This document shows positions 8,582-17,419 of a stretch of DNA of 61,453 nucleotides, in pieces. Position 1 is the first letter of the stretch. Each line of letters begins with the position of its first letter. Below the pieces are notes generated by a model. That model searched no databases. It was given only the letters and a program-made list of their open reading frames with translations, and was not told the DNA's origin. The stretch lies in the NCBI RefSeq assembly GCF_019038435.1, contig NZ_JAGPOX010000044.1, positions 1 through 61,453 of the forward strand, read 5' to 3'. A program made the translations under genes and the position numbers. The stretch comes from Nocardia alni (GTDB lineage: Bacteria; Actinomycetota; Actinomycetes; Mycobacteriales; Mycobacteriaceae).

Positions 8582-10168
8582 TCAGGAACCGACCTCCTGA
8601 AGCACCTTCACCATCGCGCGGGCGACGGCTGTGTGCCCCTCCCAACCCCAGTGGATGCCATCTGGATTCGACTCGCCCGAAAAGATGTTGTCTCGCACGG
8701 CTTCGCCCAGATCAACCAGCGGCACAGCGGTTTTCGCCGACCACTCGTGCAGCGCCCGCACCGCGGGCGCACGGCCGCTGTGCACCTTGCCGTATGCCTC
8801 GCAGTCGTGCACCGACGGCAGCACGCCCACGAACGGCAGTTCGGGACGCAGCTGCGCCAGCGAGTGCCGCGACTGTTCGAGATAATCGATGCTCACCCGC
8901 GGCGGCAGCGCCACCGGGCGTCCCAGCTTCGACAGGTGCGGCTGCACCCAGTTGTAACCGTCCCGCACCACCCGCCGCAGCGACGGGGGCCGCACGTAGC
9001 GGATCATCTCCCGCAGCGCGGTCGGCAGCGGCGAGGGCAGCGAATCCATACCACCCGTGGCGAACACCACCGCACCCGCGCGCGGCACGGCCGCCCACAC
9101 CCGCGGATCGTTGATCAGCGCCCAGTATCCATCGCGGCAGGTCCAGCCGATCCGCGCGATCAGTTCGACATCCCAGTCCATCTCCGCCGCAACCAGATTC
9201 GGCCAGATACGCGGATCGTCGGCGGGCAGCCCGCCCTTGGGGCCGAAATAGGCCAGCGAGTCGGCGATGACGAGCAGCACCGGACGCGGCGCGGAATCGC
9301 CTGCCGCGTCCGGGTTGTCGTCACCGTGCGGCGCAGCGGCCGCGGCCGATCCGACAGCTGCGTCATGATCGGCAGCCCCAGCGTCGCCCTCCGGCAGGGC
9401 ACTCGGACCATCCGGGCCCGCGCCGGATTCCGACGCATCCATAGCTGTCGATTCCGCAGCTGTCGATTCCGCCGAATCACACGGCACACCCGCACCGGCG
9501 GATTCAGCATCGGAATTCGGCGCTACAGCGGGCACAGCACCGATCTGTCCACTCGGGACCGGAACCTCGACCGCAGTCGCGACGCCGGTATCGGTAGTCG
9601 CCGCATCGGCATTCGTGCTGACGATGGTTTGCCGCTCGCCCACACCATCATTCGGCGGCGCGAGCGAATCGTGATCCTCGGCGTCGATGCCCGCCGAAGT
9701 GACGCCCGATGCCTCGGACGCAATGAGGTTCCCGGAATTCGAGCTGTCACTCGCCGAACCGGTATCGGAAGTTCCCGAGAGCCCGGGCGGCCCCGTATCT
9801 CCCTCGGTCTCCCGGCCCCCACTGTTTCGACCGGCGCCCTCGGCGACCGAATCCTGCTCTAGCACAGCCGGTTCCGGCGAAGACCCACCGAACAGCAGAT
9901 CCGGAAGATGCCGCACCGGCCCCCCGGACGCCTTGCGCATCAGCTCATCGGTGATCGCGCCGCCCGCCTCGGGGGCGCCATGCCCGGCCCCGGCGCCTTC
10001 CGGCCGCGGCACATCGCCGCCGGCCACGGGCTCGACCGGCGCCGGGCCACCGAACAACGCGTCCGGGAGGTGCCGAACCGGCCCTCCGGACGCCTTGCGA
10101 AGCAATTCATCCGAAACCTGCCGACCCGGTTCATCCCGGTCGGGCGAGGAGGACTTCTCAGAGGACAT
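8582..10168 (-). CDS. octT: SGNH acyltransferase, diglucosylglycerate octanoyltransferase-like, with repeat-bearing N-terminal extension
   Basis: The C-terminal 234 residues (295-528) form an SGNH-hydrolase-fold domain with Ser304 (VIADSLAYFG), Asp503 and His506 (NPDGIHWGWEG), matching the OctT family (Rv2418c). That enzyme octanoylates diglucosylglycerate in methylglucose lipopolysaccharide synthesis. Its neighbour gpgP makes the precursor, which supports the call. The M. tuberculosis protein is about 250 residues; this one has about 290 extra. Residues 19-41 and 73-95 are near-identical copies of a motif built on RKASGGPVRHLPD and ending LFGG (20 of 23 positions identical). A low-complexity Ala/Ser/Gly/Asp-rich linker of about 200 residues follows. 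The ATG at 10168 overlaps the gpgP stop by 11 bases and has AAGGT upstream. A shorter product starting internally cannot be excluded. Confidence 0.82.
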   Translation of the reverse strand: MSSEKSSSPDRDEPGRQVSDELLRKASGGPVRHLPDALFGGPAPVEPVAGGDVPRPEGAGAGHGAPEAGGAITDELMRKASGGPVRHLPDLLFGGSSPEPAVLEQDSVAEGAGRNSGGRETEGDTGPPGLSGTSDTGSASDSSNSGNLIASEASGVTSAGIDAEDHDSLAPPNDGVGERQTIVSTNADAATTDTGVATAVEVPVPSGQIGAVPAVAPNSDAESAGAGVPCDSAESTAAESTAMDASESGAGPDGPSALPEGDAGAADHDAAVGSAAAAAPHGDDNPDAAGDSAPRPVLLVIADSLAYFGPKGGLPADDPRIWPNLVAAEMDWDVELIARIGWTCRDGYWALINDPRVWAAVPRAGAVVFATGGMDSLPSPLPTALREMIRYVRPPSLRRVVRDGYNWVQPHLSKLGRPVALPPRVSIDYLEQSRHSLAQLRPELPFVGVLPSVHDCEAYGKVHSGRAPAVRALHEWSAKTAVPLVDLGEAVRDNIFSGESNPDGIHWGWEGHTAVARAMVKVLQEVGS

Positions 10169-10814
10169 CAGGTGCTACCTTCGCCGCCGCGTTCCACACG
10201 TCAAGCCGCCACCCGGGCTGCTCGATGCTCGGACCGTGGCTGCTCAGCTGCACCCAGCTGGTATTCGCCAGTCCGCCCAGGACCGGCCAGTTCGCGGGGG
10301 GCAATTCGAGCAACGCGGCGGTCAGAGCGGCGATCAAGCCACCGTGCGCGACCAGGATGATGGTACGGCCGGGCCAGTCCTCGCGCTCGGCGAACAACTC
10401 GTGCACCACCGGAAGCGCCCGCGCGCCGACCTGGAGCTTGCTCTCACCACCCGGCGGGGCGAACGTCGCGTCCAACCGCCACCGCTGACGCGACCCCGGG
10501 TAGCGCGCGTCCACCTCGATATGGGTCATGCCCTGCCACTCGCCGAGCAGAGTCTCGCGCAGCCGGGAATCGGCCACCAGCTCCAGACCGCTGTGTTCGG
10601 CCAGCGCCGTGGCAGTGTCGTAGGCGCGTCGCAGATCCGAGGAGATCAGGGCGATCGCGTCGGGGGTGGCCAGCTGCCCGGCGGCCTTGGCCTGCCGACG
10701 GCCGAGCTCGCTGAGCTCGGTGTCGTACTGCCCCTGCATACGGTCGGTGGCGTTCCATTCGGTCTGACCGTGCCGCAACAGGATCAGCCGCCGCACGGCG
10801 GCGTGCTTACTCAT
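10158..10814 (-). CDS. gpgP: Glucosyl-3-phosphoglycerate phosphatase (histidine phosphatase superfamily)
   Basis: Branch 1 histidine phosphatase, 218 residues. The RHGQTEW motif gives Arg14 and the phosphorylated His15; Arg62/63 (SSDLRRAYDTA), Glu87 (RLRETLLGEW) and His157 (VAHGG) complete the active site. In mycobacteria the gene between octT and rsfS encodes GpgP, which dephosphorylates glucosyl-3-phosphoglycerate to glucosylglycerate. The same order here makes that assignment likely. It ends 11 bases inside octT, and 27 bases separate it from rsfS, so the genes are probably co-transcribed. Sequence alone would only say phosphoglycerate-mutase-like phosphatase; the specific substrate comes from synteny. 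Confidence 0.85.
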   Translation of the reverse strand: MSKHAAVRRLILLRHGQTEWNATDRMQGQYDTELSELGRRQAKAAGQLATPDAIALISSDLRRAYDTATALAEHSGLELVADSRLRETLLGEWQGMTHIEVDARYPGSRQRWRLDATFAPPGGESKLQVGARALPVVHELFAEREDWPGRTIILVAHGGLIAALTAALLELPPANWPVLGGLANTSWVQLSSHGPSIEQPGWRLDVWNAAAKVAPDVL

Positions 10815-10841
10815 CGAATCCGTATCCGTCTCTGCCGCCTG

Positions 10842-11234
10842 TCATTCGGACGATCCGTCGACCGCCCGATTCGCCCCGACACCGTCCACGGGGACCTGCG
10901 GGCAATCCTTCCAAAGCCGTTCCAGCCCATAGAAATCGCGTTCGTCGCTGTGCTGGATGTGCACGACCACCTCGATGTAGTCGAGCAGCACCCAGCGGCC
11001 CTCGCGGGTGCCCTCGCGCCGCACCGGCTTGTGCCCGGCCAGCCGCAGCTTCTCCTCGACGCTGTCGACAATGGCGTTGACCTGCCGCTCGTTGGGCGCG
11101 GACGCGATCACGAAGCAGTCGGTGATGACCAACTGTTCGGACACGTCCAGCACGACCACGTCGGAGGCCAATTTCTCGTCGGCCGCGCGCGCGGCGATTT
11201 GCGCCATCTGCACCGCCTCGGCAGATGCTGTCAT
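10842..11234 (-). CDS. rsfS: Ribosomal silencing factor RsfS (Iojap/DUF143)
   Basis: RsfS binds ribosomal protein uL14 on the 50S subunit and blocks subunit joining when nutrients are short. 130 residues from the ATG at 11234. Family landmarks are VVLDVSEQLVITDCFVIASA, RQVNAIVDSVEEKL, EGTREGRWVLLDYIEVVVHI and ERDFYGLERLWKDCP. The ATG overlaps the nadD stop as ATGA (11231-11234), indicating translational coupling; the nadD-rsfS pair is conserved widely in bacteria. The C-terminal tail beyond about residue 115 is short and variable. Confidence 0.95.
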   Translation of the reverse strand: MTASAEAVQMAQIAARAADEKLASDVVVLDVSEQLVITDCFVIASAPNERQVNAIVDSVEEKLRLAGHKPVRREGTREGRWVLLDYIEVVVHIQHSDERDFYGLERLWKDCPQVPVDGVGANRAVDGSSE

Positions 11235-11872
11235 ATGCCTACCTTCCCGTTCCCTCCCGGCACATACAGGTGCCGTTTCGATATGTACTGCACGACACCG
11301 TCCGGAACCAGATACCACACCGGCCTGCCCTCGGCGGCGCGGCGGCGGCATTCGCTCGAGGAAATCGCCAAGGCGGGGATCTCGATGACGGTCACCGCGT
11401 CGGCCGGACTGCCCTGCAGATGTTTTTCCAGCTGATCGATATTCAATTCGTACCCCGGACGGCTCACGCCGACGAACCTCGCCAGTTCGAACAGTTCCGT
11501 CCAATCCTGCCACGTGAGGATGTTGGAGAGCGCGTCCGCACCGGTGATGAAGTAGAGTTCCGCGTCCGGATGCTGGTTCTGCAGGTCACGCAGGGTGTCG
11601 ACAGTGTAGGTGACCTTGCCGCGATCGACATCGGCACGGCTGACCGAGAATCGCGGATTGGAGGCGGTGGCGATCACCGTCATCAGGTAGCGGTCCTCGG
11701 CGGGACTGACCCGTTTAGCCGACTTCTGCCAGGGCTCACCGGTCGGGACGAAGATCACCTCGTCCAGGTCGAACCGGTGCGCGACCTCGCTGGCGGCAAC
11801 CAGGTGCCCATGATGGATCGGATCGAACGTTCCGCCCATCACGCCCAATTTGCGCCGGCCTGTTTCTCGCAC
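11231..11872 (-). CDS. nadD: Nicotinate-nucleotide adenylyltransferase
   Basis: Adenylates nicotinic acid mononucleotide with ATP to give deamido-NAD in NAD biosynthesis. 213 residues. The nucleotidyltransferase motif GGTFDPIHHGH is at residues 13-23, and the ISSSECRRR motif near the C-terminus matches the family's ISSTxIR signature. FVPTGEPWQK and DRYLMTVIATASNPRF are also typical NadD segments. It sits 48 bases after the small peptide gene and overlaps rsfS by four bases. Function is secure. Confidence 0.95.
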   Translation of the reverse strand: MRETGRRKLGVMGGTFDPIHHGHLVAASEVAHRFDLDEVIFVPTGEPWQKSAKRVSPAEDRYLMTVIATASNPRFSVSRADVDRGKVTYTVDTLRDLQNQHPDAELYFITGADALSNILTWQDWTELFELARFVGVSRPGYELNIDQLEKHLQGSPADAVTVIEIPALAISSSECRRRAAEGRPVWYLVPDGVVQYISKRHLYVPGGNGKVGI

Positions 11873-11920
11873 GGGCCGAGCTTACTGGGCAGTGTTCCAG
11901 CTACCGAGGACCGCGGCCGT

Positions 11921-12094
11921 TCAACGATGTGTCAGGGCGCGCAGGCCCCCCTCCACGCAGCGCTCGACCCGGACCACGGACGAGTGGTGGTGGCGGGGAG
12001 ACTGCGCGGCAACGCAGGTGGGTGAGCCGGAACCGGTCCACAGAACGGCCACGATCGCCGTGACGACGAGCAGGAAGCCGGTGACGCGAATCAT
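11921..12094 (-). CDS. Small predicted membrane/secreted peptide, 57 residues
   Basis: A 57-residue frame starting at the ATG at 12094, which overlaps the stop of the TPR gene as ATGA (12091-12094). The N-terminus MIRVTGFLLVVTAIVAVLW is one basic-then-hydrophobic segment, so the peptide is either a single-pass membrane protein or cleaved near the Ala-Ala before residue 30. The tail holds two Cys, a His triplet and several Arg. No family is recognised. The coupled start and the position between the TPR gene and nadD support expression. It could still be a chance frame, as it is very short. Confidence 0.5.
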   Translation of the reverse strand: MIRVTGFLLVVTAIVAVLWTGSGSPTCVAAQSPRHHHSSVVRVERCVEGGLRALTHR

Positions 12095-14265
12095 TTGGCG
12101 TTCGCCTCGTCCCGCATCGTCTCGAGCTGGCGACGGGTGTTCAGCAGTTCGCCACGCACCTCGGGTGAGGGTGCGTTCTCGGCCAGGCGTTCCAGATCCG
12201 CGAGCAGGGTCCACATGATGCCCATACCCATTACGGCCCCCGATTCATCACCCCAGAACTTCAACCAGGCCGCCGACCGCAGGCACCGGGCGTGGGAGGC
12301 GACCCGGTCCAGTTCGGCGAACAGGTCCGCGGCGCACAGGTAGGCCTCCAGCGCCTCGGTATCGCGTCCGCAGACCGACAGTGCCGCCGCGGACGCGAAC
12401 ACCAGCTCGGCGTGCAGGTCACGATGCCGGGGATCGGCGTGGATCAGCCGGGCGCCCTCGGTGAATTGCGCTGCGGCATCGCCATATCGGTTCAATGCGT
12501 TCAGAGAGTCGCCGAATTGCCGGCGAATCAGGGCTATCTCGACGACCGGATACGGAAGACCGCCGGCGGTCAAGACCTCCGCCGGAGAGGCTGACCGAAC
12601 GAGTGCCAGCGGACGGGAATTCGGCGCCGGCTCCCCGATCGGCTCGCGATGTCCGCTGGGCGACAACGGCAAGGATCGCTCGCTGAGCGAAGGGTGGTCG
12701 AGCGACAGCGGCTGCTCGAGCAGGGCGACCGCCTCACCGTGTCGGCCGGCACGGTGGTAGGCGCGCGCCGCGACGACGATATGGTGCAGTGCGTCGACCG
12801 GTGACCACGGCTCCCAGTGCCAGGCCGCGGTCAGTGCCGCATCGGCCAGTGCCTCTTCCCTGCCGGACTGGCCCGAGATCGCGGTAACCAGAAGCGAACT
12901 CAGACGGGCGAGCTGTTCCGGATGCAGAACCCCGTCTCCGGCATGCAGGGCGCGCCGGAGCGTCGCCTCGGCGCCGCCGGGATCTCCCGCCATCAGCACG
13001 GCGGCGGCCTGCGCCAACTGCTCGGCCTCGGCGTGCCGGTCCGGATCGGCGACCGTGCGTAGCGTCGCGCGAACGCTCGCTCCGGGAACAGGACCGGCGC
13101 GCCCCACCACGAGAACATCGGAATGTGACGCGGCGCCGGCGTCGTGGACCAAGGCCAGGGAGCGCAACCTGCCCGTACTTCGGATGCCCAGCGGCAGATG
13201 GTCGGCCAGCGGCTTCTGCGCCAATCGTGCCCGGACGGCGACGCTCACCGTATCCGTGCCGTTGCGCTCGTCGTAGCGAGCGCACAGTGTGCCGATCTCC
13301 GCGGTGAGCATGTTCAGTGCCGAGGCGCAGGTCGCCGCGTCCGGGCCGACCGGCAGATTGGCATATCCGAGATCCACCAGGCGTTGCAGCAATACGCTTA
13401 CACCCGTGGCGAATTCGAGCCGAATATTGGCATCGGCGCCCACCTCGGTGAGCCACTGCGCGTGCTCGGTCAGAATGTCGAGGCCGCGGGCCTCGTTACC
13501 GGTCAGTGCGCAGAATTCGATGTGTTCGGCGATCGCGTAGCGCAGTCCGGGCCTGTTACGGAGCAGGGGATAGCCGGTCAGATGTGCGGCACGGGCGGTG
13601 TCGAGGCTGCCGGTACGGATCAGCGGTAGCAGCGCGTGGGCACGGATTCGGTGCGGTTCCTCGGCGCAGCCTCGCCTGCCCTCCAGGACCGGGGCCCAGC
13701 GGCGTAGGGCATCATGGTCGTCGCCCATCGCCTTGGACAGCGCTCCCGCCCAACCGCATTCGCAGGCCTCACAGTCGGTCATATGGTCCCGCGGCGCGGC
13801 CAGAGCCTGGTCGCGCAGGTGCGCGGCGGACTCGTAATCGCCCAGTTCGCGGGCCAGGGTCGACCGCAGTTTCAGCACCGGGCGCAGGCTGTATCCCGCT
13901 GCTCGGTAGCGCTGTTCGAGCTCGTCGAGCCAGTACCGGACGGTATCCAGGGGCATCGACGGATTGTCGATGAGATCGTGTGCCCACCACTTCAGGTACC
14001 AGAGCACCGACTGCGACAGCGTAGTCAGTTCCGACGGATGCCCGTCGTGAACGCACAGCAGTCGCGTGAAGGCGTCGGGCGTCAGATCCCGTTCTCCCGC
14101 ATGGCTGTACGCCTGCACCAGGTCGAGGAGCACCTCGGCCTCGAGGAGGCGATCCCCGCCGTCGCGCGCGGCAGCGGCCAGGGTCTCCAGGTATCGGGTA
14201 CGCCCCTGCCCCTCGGGTTTCGTACGGGCATCGCTGAGTGCGTGCCGGATCTCCGCCGTATCCAT
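12091..14265 (-). CDS. TPR-rich helical protein of unknown function
   Basis: 724-residue, almost wholly alpha-helical protein with repeated amphipathic pairs resembling tetratricopeptide repeats, for example VLLDLVQAYSHAGERD, VVAARAYHRAGRHGEAVALL and ALSVCGRDTEALEAYLCAADLFAELDR. There is no signal peptide or membrane segment, so it should be cytoplasmic. A Cys cluster at about 164-169 (DCEACECGW) could bind a metal. I see no DNA-binding or catalytic domain. It heads the group that continues through the small peptide, nadD, rsfS, gpgP, octT and degV. A scaffold role is a reasonable guess only. Confidence 0.75.
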   Translation of the reverse strand: MDTAEIRHALSDARTKPEGQGRTRYLETLAAAARDGGDRLLEAEVLLDLVQAYSHAGERDLTPDAFTRLLCVHDGHPSELTTLSQSVLWYLKWWAHDLIDNPSMPLDTVRYWLDELEQRYRAAGYSLRPVLKLRSTLARELGDYESAAHLRDQALAAPRDHMTDCEACECGWAGALSKAMGDDHDALRRWAPVLEGRRGCAEEPHRIRAHALLPLIRTGSLDTARAAHLTGYPLLRNRPGLRYAIAEHIEFCALTGNEARGLDILTEHAQWLTEVGADANIRLEFATGVSVLLQRLVDLGYANLPVGPDAATCASALNMLTAEIGTLCARYDERNGTDTVSVAVRARLAQKPLADHLPLGIRSTGRLRSLALVHDAGAASHSDVLVVGRAGPVPGASVRATLRTVADPDRHAEAEQLAQAAAVLMAGDPGGAEATLRRALHAGDGVLHPEQLARLSSLLVTAISGQSGREEALADAALTAAWHWEPWSPVDALHHIVVAARAYHRAGRHGEAVALLEQPLSLDHPSLSERSLPLSPSGHREPIGEPAPNSRPLALVRSASPAEVLTAGGLPYPVVEIALIRRQFGDSLNALNRYGDAAAQFTEGARLIHADPRHRDLHAELVFASAAALSVCGRDTEALEAYLCAADLFAELDRVASHARCLRSAAWLKFWGDESGAVMGMGIMWTLLADLERLAENAPSPEVRGELLNTRRQLETMRDEANAK

Positions 14266-14316
14266 ATGTGCAGGATCGCGGCCAGTCCCTGTGGGGCGCT
14301 TAAGGAAATCTAATGA

Positions 14317-15762
14317 TCACACGGGTAGCAGGCGCCCGACGACGGCCGTCAGCTGCCTGGCCGAACGGCATTCGTACATCTCGATGATCTCGGCGTACCG
14401 GTTTGCCGCGGAATCGCCGGTCCCCCAGAGCTTTTCCGCCTCCGGATTGAGCCAGTAGGCGTGCTTGGCGGTGTCGACCAGTCGCAGCAGCGTATCCAGG
14501 GCGGGATCGCGGTAGTTGGTGCGGGCGTCGCCCAGGATCAGCAGCGAGGTACGGCTGGTGACCGCGTCGGGCCAGCCTTCGGCGAATCCGTCCAGGGCCG
14601 AACCGTAGTCGGAGTGGCCTTCGATGCCGACCACCTTCGACTCGGCGAAGATGCGCCGAGTGACCTGGTCCAGCGGGGTGACCTGGTCGAACAGGTGGGT
14701 GACCTCGTCGGCGCGGTCCACGAACGCGAATATCCGCACCCGGGAGAACTGTTCGCGCAGCGCGTTCACCAGCAGCATGGTGAAGCTGGAGAATCCGGCG
14801 ACGGAGCCGGAGATATCGCACAGCAGTACCAGATCCGGGCGGCCGGGGCGTGGCTTGCGGGTGACCAGGTTGATCGGCACGCCACCGGTCGACATCGAAC
14901 GACGCAGAGTTCTGCGCAGATCGATCTCACCGCGCCGGGAGCGGCGGCGGCGTGCGGCCAAGCGGGACGCGAGCACGCGCGCCAGACGCTGACTGCTGCG
15001 GCGCAGTTCGGCCAGTTCGTTCTCGGAGATACGCAGGAAGTCGGCGTCTTCGGCCTGGCGTTGTACGCCATAGGACGAGACGCGGTCGCGGCCGATGCGC
15101 TCGGCGACGCGACGACGAGTCTCGGCCTCGACCGTGCCGCGGAACTGTTTGACCCGCGAACGGGCCGAGCGGCGGGCGATTTCGGAACCGAAGTCCGAAT
15201 CGTCCATTCCCGCGGCCAACCCCGCGAGGAGCTTGCTGATCAGCAGTTCCGGCTGGACGTCCCGGAGAGTCTGGTAGGCGGAGAACGACGGACCGTTGGC
15301 CGACTGGTACTGCCCCATCTGCTCGACCATCTGCGCGGCCAGTTCCCGGAGCTGCCGCGCGGTGTCGGGCGAGGGATCGGCGGCGAGCAACTCGGCCAGC
15401 ATCTTTCGCAGTTCGAGGATGTCGATCTCGCCGTCGGGTCTGCGGGGGATCTCGACGTCGACGGCCCCGCTGCGTTGGCCGAGGGCGGGCGGAAACCACA
15501 GGTCGAACAGGCCGTTGAAGGTGGCTCGCTGGGTAGGACGGCGCACCAGCGCGCACGCCAGGCCCTCGCGGAGCATCTCGCGGTCCATCAGGTCCAGCAC
15601 CGTCAGAACCTGACCCGCGTCAACGGTTTCCGAGGGGCCGACGGGAATTCCCTTGGCGCGCAAGGCTTCCACGAACCCGACCAGGTGCCCGGACAAGCCG
15701 TGCGGCGCGTGCTCCGGCGGGTCGGCCGGGGATGGCGCCGGGCGAGCCTTGCTGCCGAACAT
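14317..15762 (-). CDS. VWA-domain protein (CoxE/YehP-like), partner of MoxR ATPase
   Basis: 481 residues, homologous in position and layout to Rv2425c. The N-terminal two thirds is a helical CoxE-like region (LVGFVEALRAKGIPVGPSETVDAGQVL; RRTLRRSMSTGGVPI). The C-terminal von Willebrand A domain begins at PDLVLLCDISGSVAGFS, holding the DxSxS metal site; later VGIEGHSDYGSAL and LILGDARTNYRDP complete the MIDAS. The ATG shares a base with the MoxR stop (TGATG), so the two are translationally coupled. MoxR-VWA pairs act as chaperone-like assembly or metal-insertion systems in characterised cases. The client here is unknown. Confidence 0.88.
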   Translation of the reverse strand: MFGSKARPAPSPADPPEHAPHGLSGHLVGFVEALRAKGIPVGPSETVDAGQVLTVLDLMDREMLREGLACALVRRPTQRATFNGLFDLWFPPALGQRSGAVDVEIPRRPDGEIDILELRKMLAELLAADPSPDTARQLRELAAQMVEQMGQYQSANGPSFSAYQTLRDVQPELLISKLLAGLAAGMDDSDFGSEIARRSARSRVKQFRGTVEAETRRRVAERIGRDRVSSYGVQRQAEDADFLRISENELAELRRSSQRLARVLASRLAARRRRSRRGEIDLRRTLRRSMSTGGVPINLVTRKPRPGRPDLVLLCDISGSVAGFSSFTMLLVNALREQFSRVRIFAFVDRADEVTHLFDQVTPLDQVTRRIFAESKVVGIEGHSDYGSALDGFAEGWPDAVTSRTSLLILGDARTNYRDPALDTLLRLVDTAKHAYWLNPEAEKLWGTGDSAANRYAEIIEMYECRSARQLTAVVGRLLPV

Positions 15763-16634
15763 CAGGCCAGCTTCAGCTCGGACAGCGCGCGCTGGTGGTC
15801 GCTCTGGTGTTTGAGGACGACACCGAGGGTTGCGCGCACGGAGGTGTCGTCGAGGTCCTTCAGGCCGAGGGCCAGCAGCGTGCGACCCCAGTCGATGGAC
15901 TCGGCGACCGAGGGCAGCTTCTTGAGCTGCATACCGCGCAGCACGTGCACGATCCGCACCAGCTGCGCCGCGACGGCGGGCTGCAGTTCGGGCACCCGGC
16001 TGGCTAGGATCCGGCGCTCGAGTTCCTCGCCCGGGAAGTCGATGTACAGGTAGAGGCAGCGGCGCTTGAGCGCCTCGGACAGCTCGCGGGTGGCGTTGGA
16101 GGTGAGCACCACGAACGGCAACCGGGTCGCGGCGATGGTGCCCAACTCCGGGACGGTGACCGCGAAATCGCTGAGCACCTCCAGCATCAGGCCCTCGATC
16201 TCGACATCGGCCTTATCGGCCTCGTCGATCAACAGCACCGTCGGATCGCTGCGCCGGATCGCGGTCAGCAGCGGGCGCGAGAGCAGGAACTCCTCGCTGA
16301 ACACATCGGATTTCGTATCCGCCCAGCTGTTCTCGCTGGACGCCTGGATCCGCAGGATCTGCTTGGCGTGATTCCACTCGTACAGCGCCCGCGCCTCATC
16401 GATCCCCTCATAACACTGCAACCGCACCAGCTCGGCCCCCGCGACCTGCGCGACGGCCCGCGCCAGCTCCGTCTTGCCGACACCGGCCGGCCCCTCGATC
16501 AACAACGGCTTACCCAGCCGGTCTGCCAGGAATACCGACGTAGCGGTAGCCTTGTCGGCCAGGTACCCGGTCGTGGCCAGCCGCTCGATCACCTCGTCCA
16601 CCGAGGTGAAGATCGGTTCGTGCACCGTTTGCAC
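15762..16634 (-). CDS. MoxR-family AAA+ ATPase
   Basis: 290 residues from a GTG at 16634 preceded by a strong GGAGGAGGAG. Walker A is GPAGVGKTEL (about 43-52) and Walker B is VLLIDEADKAD. Sensor 1 appears in VVLTSNATRELSEALKRRC with the arginine finger region LKRRCLYLYIDFP. This is the Rv2426c counterpart, upstream of and coupled to the VWA gene. MoxR ATPases remodel client proteins together with VWA partners. The last residues (LSELKLA) lead straight into the next gene. Confidence 0.92.
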   Translation of the reverse strand: MQTVHEPIFTSVDEVIERLATTGYLADKATATSVFLADRLGKPLLIEGPAGVGKTELARAVAQVAGAELVRLQCYEGIDEARALYEWNHAKQILRIQASSENSWADTKSDVFSEEFLLSRPLLTAIRRSDPTVLLIDEADKADVEIEGLMLEVLSDFAVTVPELGTIAATRLPFVVLTSNATRELSEALKRRCLYLYIDFPGEELERRILASRVPELQPAVAAQLVRIVHVLRGMQLKKLPSVAESIDWGRTLLALGLKDLDDTSVRATLGVVLKHQSDHQRALSELKLA

Positions 16635-16966
16635 AGTCGTGCTCCTCCTCCGGAGTGAACCACCTACCCGCCGGCACTCATGGGTATGCGGCTATGCACC
16701 GTAAAGCACACACGATCGACGGTACACACTCCGTATCGACGGCGGCTAGGCACATAGCACAGCTCACGTCGCCGCCGCGTCGAAGTGTCAGCGACTCGGC
16801 CCGACCTCGCCGTCACGTATGCCGACTTACTGCCACAGTCCGCGAATCGCGGGATTCGGTATACACAATCGAATTGGAATACATTAAATGGAAGGCCGGA
16901 AAATCAGAGGAAAGTCGGTTGCGATCAGCGCCCGCAAGGCGAGATCGACATGGGAGCATGCTGACT
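16635..16966. other. Intergenic region between moxR and orphan protein, no gene seen
   Basis: About 330 bases with divergent starts on either side, so it should hold two promoters. A short perfect inverted repeat (CCGCGA, A, TCGCGG; 16840-16852) is present. The following stretch, around 16860-16890, is clearly AT-richer and is a plausible promoter for the plus-strand gene. No convincing open frame or RNA structure was recognised. Confidence 0.45.
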
Positions 16967-17341
16967 ATGACCGACAACCATTGGAAATCCCTTCCGATCG
17001 ATAAGAAGCCGATTCGCGAGATCGTCTACGCGGGAAACGGCAAAGACGCCGATCTGATCATCACCTTCGCCGACGGCAGCAGCGGCACGGTGACCAGTCA
17101 TTACGTGTCCATCACCTCGGACTCCCCAACGCAACTGACGATCGAGGCCCTTGACGATCGCAATCTCGCTATACGAATCACCGGCCCAGACCTCGCTATC
17201 GCATCAGGGCGAGTACATAATTATGACGATGACGAGTGGGTGCCTGAATTCCGTGACGATGTTGCGAAGTGGGCAGAACCGGGCAAACACGACCTCGGCA
17301 TCGAAACCCCAGTCAAGCTGGAACTCACCACTACCAAGTAG
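16967..17341 (+). CDS. Hypothetical protein, 124 residues
   Basis: Starts at the ATG at 16967 with GGGAG ten bases upstream; an ATG nine bases earlier is too close to that site. The protein is mostly beta-strand-like and acidic (EIVYAGNGKDADLIITFADGS, VHNYDDDEWVPEFRDD) with no signal peptide or membrane segment. No family is recognised. Its codon use is visibly less GC-biased than its neighbours, which suggests recent acquisition together with the flanking patch. It ends before the strong hairpin at 17420-17471. Confidence 0.6.
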   Translation: MTDNHWKSLPIDKKPIREIVYAGNGKDADLIITFADGSSGTVTSHYVSITSDSPTQLTIEALDDRNLAIRITGPDLAIASGRVHNYDDDEWVPEFRDDVAKWAEPGKHDLGIETPVKLELTTTK

Positions 17342-17419
17342 CGCACCACCACCATCCGTTCCGGCAAGCGGCATTACGCCTGCGCGCCAGGCTCACTCGG
17401 ATAATTCTCACTCCCCATA

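Noticed and set aside
8582..10168. Splitting the octT frame into two genes (motif protein plus enzyme)
   Set aside because: No stop codon separates the parts, and no start with a good ribosome-binding site was seen near residue 295. A fusion is the simpler reading.
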